Assembly (NCBI GenBank): GCA_016182725.1
Contig: JACPFZ010000012.1
Location: 10,790 to 33,752 of the forward strand
Direction: 5' to 3'
Length of the DNA stretch: 22,963 nt
Source: Candidatus Gottesmanbacteria bacterium
GTDB lineage: Bacteria > Patescibacteriota > Microgenomatia > UBA10105 > UBA927
The notes beneath the pieces are model-generated. The model was not told the DNA's origin. It did not search any database and saw nothing but the letters and a program-made list of their open reading frames with translations. Both the position numbers and the translations under genes were made by a program. Position 1 is the stretch's first letter; every line of letters starts with the position of its first letter. Positions 1 through 6,305 of the stretch are shown piece after piece.

Positions 1-88
1 GAGTGAAGTTTATCACAGGTCCCGCGACTCCCCAGATGATGGATGCAATAAGGAGTAGTCCATAGGCAGTCGGGCGGCGAGAAAACAT
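1..88 (-). CDS. EamA/DMT-family transporter, N-terminal fragment (runs off the window)
   Basis: An ATG at 88 opens a frame that stays open to the window edge and encodes about 29 residues. A short basic start (MFSRRPTAYG) leads into a hydrophobic helix with the motif IIWGVAGPVI, which resembles the first membrane segment of EamA/drug-metabolite transporters (typically SIIWG..G...K). The start lies 5 bp after the hisS stop on the same strand, so the two are probably co-transcribed. The substrate cannot be inferred. The call rests on one helix, so it is tentative. Confidence 0.5.
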   Translation of the reverse strand, partial: MFSRRPTAYGLLLIASIIWGVAGPVINFT

Positions 89-93
89 ACATT

Positions 94-1317
94 TCACCCA
101 TCGATACCGGGAATCAACCGATCAAACTGTATCAAATTTGATGTTAATTTTTCGATCACTTCGTCAACCGTCAATTCGACTTGTTCCTGGGTTTGCATAT
201 TTTTAAGTTTGACTACGCCACTTTTTACTTCTTCCGGCCCGGCAATAATGGCATAGGGGATACCTTTGCGGTCGGCATACTTGAGCTGTTTATCAAGTTT
301 CGTCTCTTCGGGAAACACCTCTACATTTATTTTGCTTATCCGAAATTTATTGGCAATTTCGATGGCATTGTTAAAAAGTTCTGGAGAAAACATGGTGACT
401 AACACCTGCGTCGTCGTTTTTTTATCCGGCAAAAGCCCAAGCTCTTCCATGGCCTCCACAATGCGATCAAATCCAAATGCGATGCCCACGGCCGGTGCAT
501 CTTGACCGCTGAATTGTCCGATGAGTTTGTCATATCGTCCGCCACCGGCAAGAGATAAGAGTGCTTTCGTTTTCAGCTCAAAGATGGTACTCGTATAGTA
601 ATCCAATCCTCTTGCTAAAAAAGGAGTAAACTCAAAATTTTTCCCTTGTTTGTACCCCTGACGTTCAAGGGTCGCAAATAGTATTGACAATCGTTCCGAA
701 GGCATACTTTCTCGGATGATTTTGAATAGTCCTTCTGGATCTTTCGTGCCAATTTCGGAAAGTTCTTTGATAACTCCGGTATCTCCGATTTTATCGAGTT
801 TATCAATGATGATCATTTGTTTTTTCGTTAAGCCCAGATCTTCAAATAACCGGCGATCATTAATAAGCATGATAACGTTTTCGAAACCTAAGGCTTTCAT
901 GACCTCCAATGTGCACGCAATAACCTCCGCATCCGCTAAAGGCGAATCCGTACCGACCGTGTCGATATCGCATTGCAAAAATTCACGGTACCGGCCTTTT
1001 TGCGTATTTTCCGCCCGAAGGACTTGTGGTGAGCCTGCCGAACCATATTGGGCCATAACGCGCGACAGAGGAACAGTTTGGTCATAGCGAAGTCCAACGT
1101 TTCTCCCGCCATTATCCTCAAATAAATACAGAAGCTTGTCGGCCTCATTTCCATATTTGCCAAGGAGCGTTTCAGCATACTCCAGCGCCGGCGTTTCTAA
1201 CGGATCAAAGCCAAATCGTTCAAATACTTGTTTCATTTTGCCAATAACAAACTGCCGCTTGATGGCATCAGCCGGCAAGAAATCCCGAAATCCCTTGAGT
1301 GTTTGTGGTTTGATCAT
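94..1317 (-). CDS. hisS: Histidyl-tRNA synthetase
   Basis: Class II aminoacyl-tRNA synthetase that charges tRNA-His in the cytoplasm; 407 residues, close to family length. Visible signatures: motif 2 arginine in RAENTQKGRYREF (residues 101-113), the histidine-binding RGLDYYT (236-242), GGGRYDKL (258-265), and motif 3 GIAFGFDRI (278-286), followed by a C-terminal anticodon-binding domain from about 300. Two oddities. The stretch just before motif 2 is short and reads YGSAGSPQVL, where relatives usually carry a longer LP.PFKRYQI.PVW-type strand. The C-terminus has an extra tail (DRLIPGIDG) encoded by a repeat also found inside tgt. It sits 12 bp downstream of the phosphorylase remnant and 5 bp upstream of the transporter start. 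Confidence 0.96.
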   Translation of the reverse strand: MIKPQTLKGFRDFLPADAIKRQFVIGKMKQVFERFGFDPLETPALEYAETLLGKYGNEADKLLYLFEDNGGRNVGLRYDQTVPLSRVMAQYGSAGSPQVLRAENTQKGRYREFLQCDIDTVGTDSPLADAEVIACTLEVMKALGFENVIMLINDRRLFEDLGLTKKQMIIIDKLDKIGDTGVIKELSEIGTKDPEGLFKIIRESMPSERLSILFATLERQGYKQGKNFEFTPFLARGLDYYTSTIFELKTKALLSLAGGGRYDKLIGQFSGQDAPAVGIAFGFDRIVEAMEELGLLPDKKTTTQVLVTMFSPELFNNAIEIANKFRISKINVEVFPEETKLDKQLKYADRKGIPYAIIAGPEEVKSGVVKLKNMQTQEQVELTVDEVIEKLTSNLIQFDRLIPGIDG

Positions 1318-1329
1318 AGGGTAAGCATA

Positions 1330-1662
1330 TCAAATTTTAGTCTTTTGTAACAGTGCAATTGCATCAAGTGCGGTTTGAATTGCTCGATCAACGCTTTTTT
1401 TCGCCTCATCGGTAAAAATTTTTGAATTCGGTGTAGTGAATTTTTGTTTCCCCAAAACGATATCACGTAAGTCCTCGGGGTAAGAATTGACCGCAAGGAC
1501 TGCACCGGCTTGGATACCGCGCATAAAGCTTATTAAAAATAACGGTGCGCATTCCATTTCTGAAGAAAGCAAAGGATATGGCCAAGATTTCATTCGAGGA
1601 TCCAAGTATGGCGACCCCCATCGTTTTAAGTTACTTGCTTGCCCATAATATCCATCGTGCAA
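1330..1662 (-). pseudogene. Nucleoside (uridine) phosphorylase-like, C-terminal half only
   Basis: The frame encodes about 110 residues that resemble the C-terminal half of PNP/UDP-family nucleoside phosphorylases, with the phosphorylase-type LLSSEMECAPLF segment and a following GIQAGAVLAV strand. Family members are about 250 residues, so the N-terminal phosphate- and base-binding half is absent. The only possible start nearby is a TTG at 1662, inside a repeat array, and an in-frame TGA lies a few codons further upstream. The next gene upstream is an unrelated exported protein, so the missing half is not nearby. I read this as a remnant cut by the repeats. A short translated product cannot be excluded. 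Confidence 0.7.
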
Positions 1663-1728
1663 AGCTACTTCACCCGCCGGGTGTGCAAAGCTACTTCACC
1701 CGCCAAAGCTACTTCACCCGCCGGGTGT
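1661..1728. repeat. Three copies of an 18-bp repeat with a GC-rich palindrome
   Basis: AAAGCTACTTCACCCGCC occurs at 1661-1678, 1687-1704 and 1705-1722. Copies 1 and 3 continue with GGGTGT, which creates the near-palindrome CACCCGCCGGGTG that could form a hairpin. The array lies exactly at the broken N-terminal end of the nucleoside phosphorylase remnant. The following GTAGT-rich stretch up to about 1750 is low in complexity and separates the array from the next gene. Confidence 0.85.
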
Positions 1729-1749
1729 AGTCAGTGTAGTCACGGGTAG

Positions 1750-2502
1750 TTAAGGTGTAGGGGTGGGGGATTTTGTGGGAGAAGACCCGCCAGTGGGCGT
1801 TGGTGACGCACTGGGTGCTTGCGCCCCTGCGGCTGCGGTCAGGTTGCCCAAGTCAAAAATGCGAATAGCCGAGATACGGTTGTCTTTGTTGGCAACTGGA
1901 GTCCCCAGCACATGAATGGTATTGCCCACGGTCATTTTTGAAAATCCTCCTTTTTGGATACCCTGCTGGATACCCCATGCAAGGGCTTTGGTCGTGGTTT
2001 CGATATCTATCACATAGGACTTTCCGTCGGCGGCAAGGACAGTGAGGGTAAAGTCGGTTTTGTCAATCGCGGTTATGGTTCCGCTCGCGCGCGCGGTGAC
2101 GGTATTTTGAATGATAATGACACTCGCTTTGAGTATATCTACGGTTGCATCGTAATCGCCAAATACAATGACGGTATCGCCTGTATCAATATCGCTGGAG
2201 CTAAGCTTGGTTCGTACGCCTTTAAGATATTGAATGACGATGATTTCATCAGGGAGTTCAATTTTTATATCTTTGGTTTTTGTCTCGACAGTAATAGTTG
2301 ATACCGATACATTTTTTACCTTGCCGGCGATTGCTTTCTTTTGCGTCTGCCGAAGTTCGGCAACTCTGGTTGCCAGCCGTTCCTTGAGGTCTTCCACCTG
2401 CTTATTGGGTTGCGTGGTTGCCGATGGAGTTGCAACTGCTCGCACTTGGCCGGTCCACGTAAGGGCCGCGAAAATGATCGCGAGAGCAAACATTCGTCTC
2501 AT
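1750..2502 (-). CDS. Exported protein of unknown function with Pro/Thr-rich tail
   Basis: About 250 residues using the ATG at 2502. That start lies 4 bp after the stop of the upstream gene and has AAGGAG about 13 nt ahead; a longer frame from 2568 would overlap the previous gene by 62 bp. The N-terminus has a basic MRR then a hydrophobic stretch (FALAIIFAALTW) and an AVA-like cleavage site, so it is probably secreted. A charged, helical segment (about 35-60) is followed by repeated beta-strand units (two GxI(T/K)xV-type blocks) that resemble small OB/DUF5666-like folds. The last about 25 residues are Ser/Thr/Pro rich (SPTPT...), typical of a surface linker. No catalytic motif was recognised. 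Confidence 0.75.
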   Translation of the reverse strand: MRRMFALAIIFAALTWTGQVRAVATPSATTQPNKQVEDLKERLATRVAELRQTQKKAIAGKVKNVSVSTITVETKTKDIKIELPDEIIVIQYLKGVRTKLSSSDIDTGDTVIVFGDYDATVDILKASVIIIQNTVTARASGTITAIDKTDFTLTVLAADGKSYVIDIETTTKALAWGIQQGIQKGGFSKMTVGNTIHVLGTPVANKDNRISAIRIFDLGNLTAAAGAQAPSASPTPTGGSSPTKSPTPTP

Positions 2503-2506
2503 AGGC

Positions 2507-2953
2507 TTACCAATTCTCCTTCGTATAAAACACCGTAACAGATTGCGATGACCCTTTTCCGTTGACATAGCTTGTGACTACGATATCATTTTTTCCTTCG
2601 GTGAGGGTAATTTTTCCGGCGTATTTCCCATCATCTTTCACGACAACGACGTCTTCGTCATTCGGTCCGGCAACGACGACGGTGGACGAAGCAGGAGCCA
2701 CGCCCGTAACCACAAGATCGCTGGTTGATACCGCCTCCTCGTTTGCGGGACTGGCGATGCCGAGGACTGCAGGTGTTGGCGTTGCCGTGGGCGTTGTTTT
2801 TATGTCATTTTTTTTAGGAAGAGAAAATGCCAGAGAAGGGAGCTTGATGGCAGGGAATCCTTTGATGACATTGGGACCCACGAGCAGGATGCCGGTAATG
2901 AGAAGTCCGATGCCAAAACCGATGAGGGAGGCCAAAAGTGCGTCTCGATTCAT
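2507..2953 (-). CDS. Membrane-anchored Ig-like domain protein
   Basis: 148 residues. One transmembrane helix (about residues 7-28, LASLIGFGIGLLITGILLVG) is followed by a Thr/Pro-rich spacer (TTPTATPTPA, about 53-62) and one extracellular beta-sandwich. The repeat-like strand pattern, with SPANEEAVSTSDLVVTG, V.VAGPNDEDV, DGKYAGKITLTEGKNDI and VTVFYTKE, matches bacterial Ig-like/glucodextranase-B modules. It probably acts as a surface display or cell-envelope protein. It is the first gene of a two-gene unit with the exported protein downstream, and a promoter lies 33-61 bp upstream of its start. Confidence 0.75.
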   Translation of the reverse strand: MNRDALLASLIGFGIGLLITGILLVGPNVIKGFPAIKLPSLAFSLPKKNDIKTTPTATPTPAVLGIASPANEEAVSTSDLVVTGVAPASSTVVVAGPNDEDVVVVKDDGKYAGKITLTEGKNDIVVTSYVNGKGSSQSVTVFYTKENW

Positions 2954-2985
2954 ATATATTATGGAGCAGGATAAAGGTGTTGCTT

Positions 2986-3014
2986 AGGATACCCAAATCT
3001 GTTATAAAATGCAA
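2986..3014 (-). promoter_or_regulatory. Promoter for the Ig-like/exported protein pair
   Basis: On the minus strand TTGCAT (3014-3009) and TATCCT (2991-2986) are separated by 17 bp. Expected transcription start is near 2980, giving a leader of roughly 27 nt before the ATG at 2953. No clear Shine-Dalgarno sequence is seen in that leader. Confidence 0.5.
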
Positions 3015-3044
3015 GCCCCATACCAATCATAAAAATAGTCAGAC

Positions 3045-3075
3045 TTGATTGGCATGTACCGGGACATTGTATAAT
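3045..3075 (+). promoter_or_regulatory. Promoter with consensus -10 just upstream of the MBL gene
   Basis: A perfect TATAAT lies at 3070-3075, nine nucleotides before the ATG at 3085. Transcription would start near 3082, almost at the start codon. The -35 is poor: TTGGCA (3049-3054) is 15 bp away and TTGATT (3045-3050) is 19 bp away. Confidence 0.6.
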
Positions 3076-3084
3076 ACAAAAAAT

Positions 3085-3732
3085 ATGGATATTTATCCAT
3101 TGGGTCATGCATCATTCAGAATTCGCGGAAAAGGCGCCACTATCGTCACCGATCCATATAGCTCTGATATGGTGGGCTTGAAGTTTCCCAAAAACATTGA
3201 AGCAGATGTTGTTACCGTATCCCATGATCACAACGATCACAATGCCGTTTCAGCTATTAGCGGTGACGCGTTTGTCGTGGGCGGTCCCGGAGAGTATGAA
3301 ATGAAAGGTGTCCATATCCGCGGTATTTCTTCGTTTCATGACGGGGAAGGCGGAGCAAAACGCGGAAAAAATACCATATATCATATAGAAATAGACAGTC
3401 TTCGACTTGCACACCTCGGTGATTTGGGGCACACTCTTTCTTCCGGTGATGTCGAACAGATTGGGGAAGTGGATATCCTTTTTATTCCCGTCGGCGGCAC
3501 ATTTACCATTGATGCCAAAGCGGCAGCCCAGATTGTCCATGACATTGAACCGTCAATCGTCATTCCTATGCACTACCAGCGTACCGGATTAAACCCGCAG
3601 GCGTTTGGCGACCTTTCTCCCGTTCGTGACTTTCTCAAAGAAATGGGGAAGGAAGAGACTATTTTCCAATCAAAGCTTTCTGTCACAAAAGACAAGATCC
3701 CGGAAGAATTACAGGTAGTCGTACTGGAGTAA
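3085..3732 (+). CDS. MBL-fold metal-dependent hydrolase (UlaG-like)
   Basis: 215 residues of the metallo-beta-lactamase superfamily, Lactamase_B_3/UlaG-like type. Metal-binding residues are visible in VSHDHNDHN (HxHxDH, about residues 50-58), a later HLGDLGH and PMHY near the C-terminus. The ATG at 3085 is chosen because TATAAT lies at 3070-3075; an upstream TTG at 3049 would fall before the predicted transcript start. Relatives hydrolyse lactones or phosphodiesters, but the substrate is not evident here. It precedes dnaB on the same strand, separated by a 90-bp repeat-filled gap. Confidence 0.88.
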   Translation: MDIYPLGHASFRIRGKGATIVTDPYSSDMVGLKFPKNIEADVVTVSHDHNDHNAVSAISGDAFVVGGPGEYEMKGVHIRGISSFHDGEGGAKRGKNTIYHIEIDSLRLAHLGDLGHTLSSGDVEQIGEVDILFIPVGGTFTIDAKAAAQIVHDIEPSIVIPMHYQRTGLNPQAFGDLSPVRDFLKEMGKEETIFQSKLSVTKDKIPEELQVVVLE

Positions 3733-3736
3733 AATA

Positions 3737-3819
3737 ATCCGACAAATACTACAAATACTACAAATACTACAAATGAAAAACATTTGTCGGATTTGTTTAT
3801 TTGTCGGATTTGTAGTATT
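3737..3819. repeat. AT-rich tandem/inverted repeat between the MBL gene and dnaB
   Basis: The left part holds about 3.7 copies of the 9-mer ACAAATACT (3742 onward) preceded by CCG. The right part carries the opposite orientation, with two copies of ATTTGTCGGATTTGT-like sequence. Left and right can pair into a long imperfect hairpin. The same word set (ACAAATCTACAAATCCG) occurs inside the tgt coding region at 15059-15089, so this is a dispersed family. It occupies the whole space where a dnaB leader or promoter would lie. Confidence 0.8.
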
Positions 3820-3822
3820 GCA

Positions 3823-5160
3823 ATGAATCCCAAAGTTCCCCCCCATGATGATTTGGCAGAGGAGTCCGTACTGGGCGCTATTCTCATAGATAAAGACGCC
3901 ATGATTGATGTGGCAGAGTTTTTGCGTCCTGAGCATTTCTACAAAGAAAGAAATGCCGTCATTTTTTCTGCGATGATTGCTCTTTTTGAAGAGCGTTCGC
4001 CGATTGACGTGGTGACCCTCACTGCTCAACTCAAAAAGTCCGGAGAACTCAAAGACGTCGGCGGACACCCCTATCTTTCCGATCTTCTGAATGTGGTGCC
4101 CACGAGCGCCCATGCTGCCCAGTATGGGCATATCATTAAAGAGCACTATATCAAGCGGCAACTCGTGAAGGCAGCAGTTAAGATGACGGAAGACGCATTT
4201 CGTGAGGAAGGGGAGGCACAAAAAATTCTCGATCGGGCGGAGAGCGAAATTTTTGCCATTTCCCAACAGTCACAACGCAGAGACTTTATGCCGATCAAAA
4301 TGGCGTTAGCTGCTTCTTTTGATCGTCTTGATGAGCTCCATAAACGCGCCGGCGGACTTCGCGGTGTGTCTACCGGATTTACTGACATCGACTTTCGCCT
4401 GTCCGGCATGCAGGATTCAAACCTCCTTATCTTAGCTGCTCGGCCCGGAACGGGGAAAACTGCGATGGTACTCAATATCGCCCAGCACGTGAGTGTAAAA
4501 GGAAAAATGCCGGTGGGGATGTTTTCTTTGGAAATGAGCAAAGAAGAACTGGTAGACCGGTTGCTTGTGTCTCAGGCAGACATTGACGCATGGAAGTTAA
4601 AAACCGGTAAACTCTCTGATAGTGATTTTGGACATTTAAGTGAGGCGATGGGCGAGCTTGCCGAGGCACCGCTTTTTATTGACGATACGCCCGGCATGAA
4701 TATCCTGGAGATGCGTACCAAAGCCCGGAGGCTCCAGGTGGAGCATGGCGTCAAACTCATTATCGTTGATTACTTACAGCTTGCTGACAGTGGCCGCAAG
4801 TTTGACAATCGCGTGCAGGAAGTTTCCGTCATTTCCCAAAGCCTCAAAAACCTGGCCCGCGAGCTTCGGGTGCCGGTCCTTGCCTGTTCGCAACTTTCCC
4901 GGGCAGTCGAATCACGCGGGACCAGGGTACCTGAACTTTCCGATCTTCGTGAGTCAGGCTCTATTGAACAAGATGCGGATGTCGTCATGTTTATCTACCG
5001 TGAGGAACAGGATCAGGCGCATTGGGGCGAGCAGATTCCGACTAAACTCCGTATTGCCAAGCACCGCAATGGTCCTTTGGGAGAAGTGGACCTTATCTTC
5101 CGCGGCGACCGCATCCGTTTCTATAACGTGGAGCGTAAACGCTCCGAAAGTGTCGCATAG
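3823..5160 (+). CDS. dnaB: Replicative DNA helicase DnaB
   Basis: 445 residues using the ATG at 3823 (MNPKVPPHDDLAEESVLGA matches the usual DnaB start; the longer frame from 3784 is encoded by the upstream repeat). Hexameric helicase that unwinds DNA at the replication fork. The N-terminal DnaG-interacting helical domain spans about 8-110 and the RecA-like ATPase domain begins near 180. Walker A is RPGTGKT (207-213) and Walker B is LIIVDYLQL (312-320). The downstream SQLSRAVESR and DLRESGSIEQDADVV segments are DnaB hallmarks. No intein is present. No Shine-Dalgarno sequence precedes the ATG. Confidence 0.97.
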   Translation: MNPKVPPHDDLAEESVLGAILIDKDAMIDVAEFLRPEHFYKERNAVIFSAMIALFEERSPIDVVTLTAQLKKSGELKDVGGHPYLSDLLNVVPTSAHAAQYGHIIKEHYIKRQLVKAAVKMTEDAFREEGEAQKILDRAESEIFAISQQSQRRDFMPIKMALAASFDRLDELHKRAGGLRGVSTGFTDIDFRLSGMQDSNLLILAARPGTGKTAMVLNIAQHVSVKGKMPVGMFSLEMSKEELVDRLLVSQADIDAWKLKTGKLSDSDFGHLSEAMGELAEAPLFIDDTPGMNILEMRTKARRLQVEHGVKLIIVDYLQLADSGRKFDNRVQEVSVISQSLKNLARELRVPVLACSQLSRAVESRGTRVPELSDLRESGSIEQDADVVMFIYREEQDQAHWGEQIPTKLRIAKHRNGPLGEVDLIFRGDRIRFYNVERKRSESVA

Positions 5161-5187
5161 CCCCTTATTTAGCCTTTAAAATTGATC

Positions 5188-5217
5188 TTGACAACGGTCA
5201 CCCATTGTTTCTATGCT
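5188..5217 (+). promoter_or_regulatory. Promoter of the TrpR-like gene
   Basis: Consensus TTGACA (5188-5193) and TATGCT (5212-5217) with an 18-bp spacer. The predicted start site (about 5224) coincides with the first base of the 28-bp palindrome at 5223-5250, so the palindrome would be either an operator at the start site or a hairpin at the extreme 5' end of the mRNA. Confidence 0.65.
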
Positions 5218-5222
5218 GGTAT

Positions 5223-5250
5223 TGTTCTAATGTTTTAAAACATTAGAACA
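5223..5250. repeat. 28-bp perfect palindrome, copy 1
   Basis: The half-arm TGTTCTAATGTTTT is followed by its exact reverse complement. It shares the frame TGTT-nnn-ATGTTTT with copies at 5704 and 22466 but has its own inner triplet (CTA/TAG). It lies between dnaB and the TrpR-like gene, at the predicted transcription start of the latter. Confidence 0.95.
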
Positions 5251-5269
5251 GGTTGATCATACATCTCCT

Positions 5270-5698
5270 ATGGCACAGGTGTCACGGATGCCGTTACCCA
5301 AAGAATTAACCTTGCAGATACAACTCCTTTTCCGTCGAGCGCTGGCTGGACTTCGTTCTGAACAAGATGTGGCAGATTTTCTGGACGACCTGTTAACCCC
5401 AACGGAAAAAACGATGTTGCAGAAACGACTCGCCATTGCGCTTCTGTTAGATAAAGGATATGACCAACGGGCGATTCATCGGATTATGAAAGTAAGTGTC
5501 GCGACAGTAAACGCGGTGAATTATTGGCTGAAAAACCAAGGGAAAGGGTATCGCATTGTTATTAGTCGTATGCGCAAAGAAGAACAGTTTGTAGCACATC
5601 TGGAAAAGTTTGATAATCTCCTCAAGGAATTTTTTTCTTTAGGAAAGTCTATCTATCCACGTGTTCCAAAAGAAGTAAAACCGAAAGATATTTTATAG
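5270..5698 (+). CDS. TrpR-like (YerC/YecD-type) DNA-binding protein
   Basis: 142 residues. A helical TrpR-type core spans about 12-95: the segment LFRRALAGLRSEQDVADFLDDLLTP-type opening, then TEKTMLQKRLAIALLL, then the helix-turn-helix DQRAIHRIMKVSVATVNAVNYWL. This order matches the Trp-repressor-like YerC/YecD family, dimeric regulators whose ligand is generally unknown. About 45 extra residues follow the core. The gene stands alone, has its own TTGACA/TATGCT promoter, and is bracketed by two variants of the same 28-bp palindrome (5223 and 5704), which suggests self-regulation but does not prove it. Confidence 0.8.
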   Translation: MAQVSRMPLPKELTLQIQLLFRRALAGLRSEQDVADFLDDLLTPTEKTMLQKRLAIALLLDKGYDQRAIHRIMKVSVATVNAVNYWLKNQGKGYRIVISRMRKEEQFVAHLEKFDNLLKEFFSLGKSIYPRVPKEVKPKDIL

Positions 5699-5703
5699 CA
5701 TTT

Positions 5704-5731
5704 TGTTTCAATGTTTTAAAACATTGAAACA
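5704..5731. repeat. 28-bp perfect palindrome, copy 2
   Basis: The half-arm TGTTTCAATGTTTT is followed by its exact reverse complement, starting 6 bp after the TrpR-like stop codon. The inner triplet is TCA/TGA. No T-run follows it, so it is not a standard intrinsic terminator. Confidence 0.95.
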
Positions 5732-5761
5732 CGCTATAGAATAGATTTTTCCACCCAGACA

Positions 5762-5770
5762 TGGTATAAA
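5762..5770 (+). promoter_or_regulatory. Extended -10 promoter ahead of tRNA-Leu
   Basis: TGGTATAAA matches the extended -10 pattern TGnTATAAT with one mismatch. No good -35 is visible. The start near 5777 would give a leader of about 73 nt before the tRNA, containing the GC-rich palindrome at 5803-5818. Confidence 0.4.
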
Positions 5771-5802
5771 TGGCTAGATGAGTGAGCCTGTCGGGGTGGC
5801 GG

Positions 5803-5818
5803 TCCGCCAGTTGGCGGA
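5803..5818. repeat. GC-rich palindromic repeat in the tRNA leader
   Basis: TCCGCCA and TGGCGGA flank a 2-base centre (GT), forming a 7-bp stem. Outside it, TGAGC (about 5783) can pair with GCTCA (about 5826), and GTCGGG with CCCGAC near 5840, so the whole leader could fold. Palindromes of this kind recur as short dispersed repeats in CPR genomes (recollection, not tested here). Confidence 0.6.
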
Positions 5819-5849
5819 GGCAGACGCTCAAGGTCCCTGCCCGACGCAT

Positions 5850-5935
5850 GCCAGAGTGCTGAAATTGGTATACAGGCGAGTCTCAAAAACTCGTGGTGTT
5901 CACGCACCGTGAGGGTTCGAGTCCCTCCTCTGGCA
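5850..5935 (+). tRNA. tRNA-Leu, anticodon CAA
   Basis: 86 nt. Acceptor GCCAGAG (5850-5856) pairs with CTCTGGC (5928-5934), discriminator A5935. Anticodon stem CGAGT/ACTCG holds the 7-nt loop CTCAAAA with anticodon CAA at 5884-5886, which reads UUG. A long variable arm follows, as in tRNA-Leu, then the T arm GAGGG-TTCGAGT-CCCTC (5911-5927). The 3' CCA is not encoded, so it must be added after transcription. Confidence 0.95.
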
Positions 5936-5942
5936 CAGCTTT

Positions 5943-6008
5943 GGCAGGCGGGTCAAAAACCTGTGGAGATAACACTTCGTGACGGTTCGACCCCGTCCCT
6001 CGGCACCA
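5943..6008 (+). pseudogene. 3' fragment of a second tRNA-Leu
   Basis: Begins in a degenerate anticodon arm (GGCGGGTCAAAAACCTG, apparently two bases short in the loop region) and continues through a variable region to a perfect T arm, GACGG-TTCGACC-CCGTC (5981-5997). Then come acceptor 3' strand CCTCGGC (5998-6004), A6005 and an encoded CCA (6006-6008). No matching 5' half (GCCGAGG...) is present. It differs in sequence and CCA status from the intact tRNA just upstream, so it is not a simple duplication of it. Confidence 0.75.
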
Positions 6009-6011
6009 AAT

Positions 6012-6040
6012 TTGACAGAATTTAGGAAATCTGATATTCT
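6012..6040 (+). promoter_or_regulatory. Promoter/operator of the first toxin-antitoxin pair
   Basis: TTGACA (6012-6017) and TATTCT (6035-6040) are 17 bp apart. The -10 ends six bases before the ATG at 6047, so the transcript is expected to be leaderless. CAGAAT (6016-6021) and ATTCTG (6036-6041) form an inverted repeat across the promoter, a plausible operator for the AbrB-like antitoxin. Confidence 0.75.
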
Positions 6041-6046
6041 GAAAAT

Positions 6047-6304
6047 ATGAATGTTGTGAGTATTATTCGTGACCGCGGTCAATTAACAATTCCTGATTCC
6101 ATTAGGAAAATGGTGGGCTGGATAACTCCCATGTCTGCGGTTTCGATTTCTGTGGTAAAAGCCGATGAAATCGTCATTAAACCTCATATACAGCGCGTAG
6201 ACTGGGATAAGATATGGGAAGGCATAAGAAAAGCTCGATCTATCCATGGAAAAGGAAAAGGGAGTGCTTTGAAATTTATTCAACAAGACCGCCTCTCTCA
6301 CTGA
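6047..6304 (+). CDS. AbrB/MazE-family antitoxin
   Basis: 85 residues. An N-terminal swapped-hairpin AbrB DNA-binding domain (about 1-45) is recognisable from VSIIRDRGQLTIPDSIRKMVGW and the V..ADEIVIKP strand. The C-terminal tail (about 50-85: VDWDKIWEGIRKARS...) is basic and aromatic, as expected for a toxin-binding segment. It immediately precedes a PIN-domain gene, the usual arrangement of VapBC-like pairs in which the antitoxin blocks the RNase and represses the promoter. The start is fixed by the TTGACA/TATTCT promoter that ends just before the ATG. Confidence 0.85.
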   Translation: MNVVSIIRDRGQLTIPDSIRKMVGWITPMSAVSISVVKADEIVIKPHIQRVDWDKIWEGIRKARSIHGKGKGSALKFIQQDRLSH

Positions 6305-6305
6305 C

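Noticed and set aside
94..96. UGA recoding as in some CPR lineages
   Set aside because: TGA terminates hisS, yebC and other genes at the expected positions, and no in-frame TGA interrupts conserved genes except the truncated phosphorylase.
1661..1728. CRISPR array
   Set aside because: The units are 18 bp with almost no spacers, and no cas gene is near.
3709..4266. 185-codon minus-strand frame over the start of dnaB
   Set aside because: Shadow of dnaB and the repeat array; composition is Cys/His/Ile-rich from repeats and no motif is present.
5900..6082. Minus-strand frame encoding RRDSNPHGA across the tRNA genes
   Set aside because: This is the familiar false protein from reading antisense to a tRNA gene.
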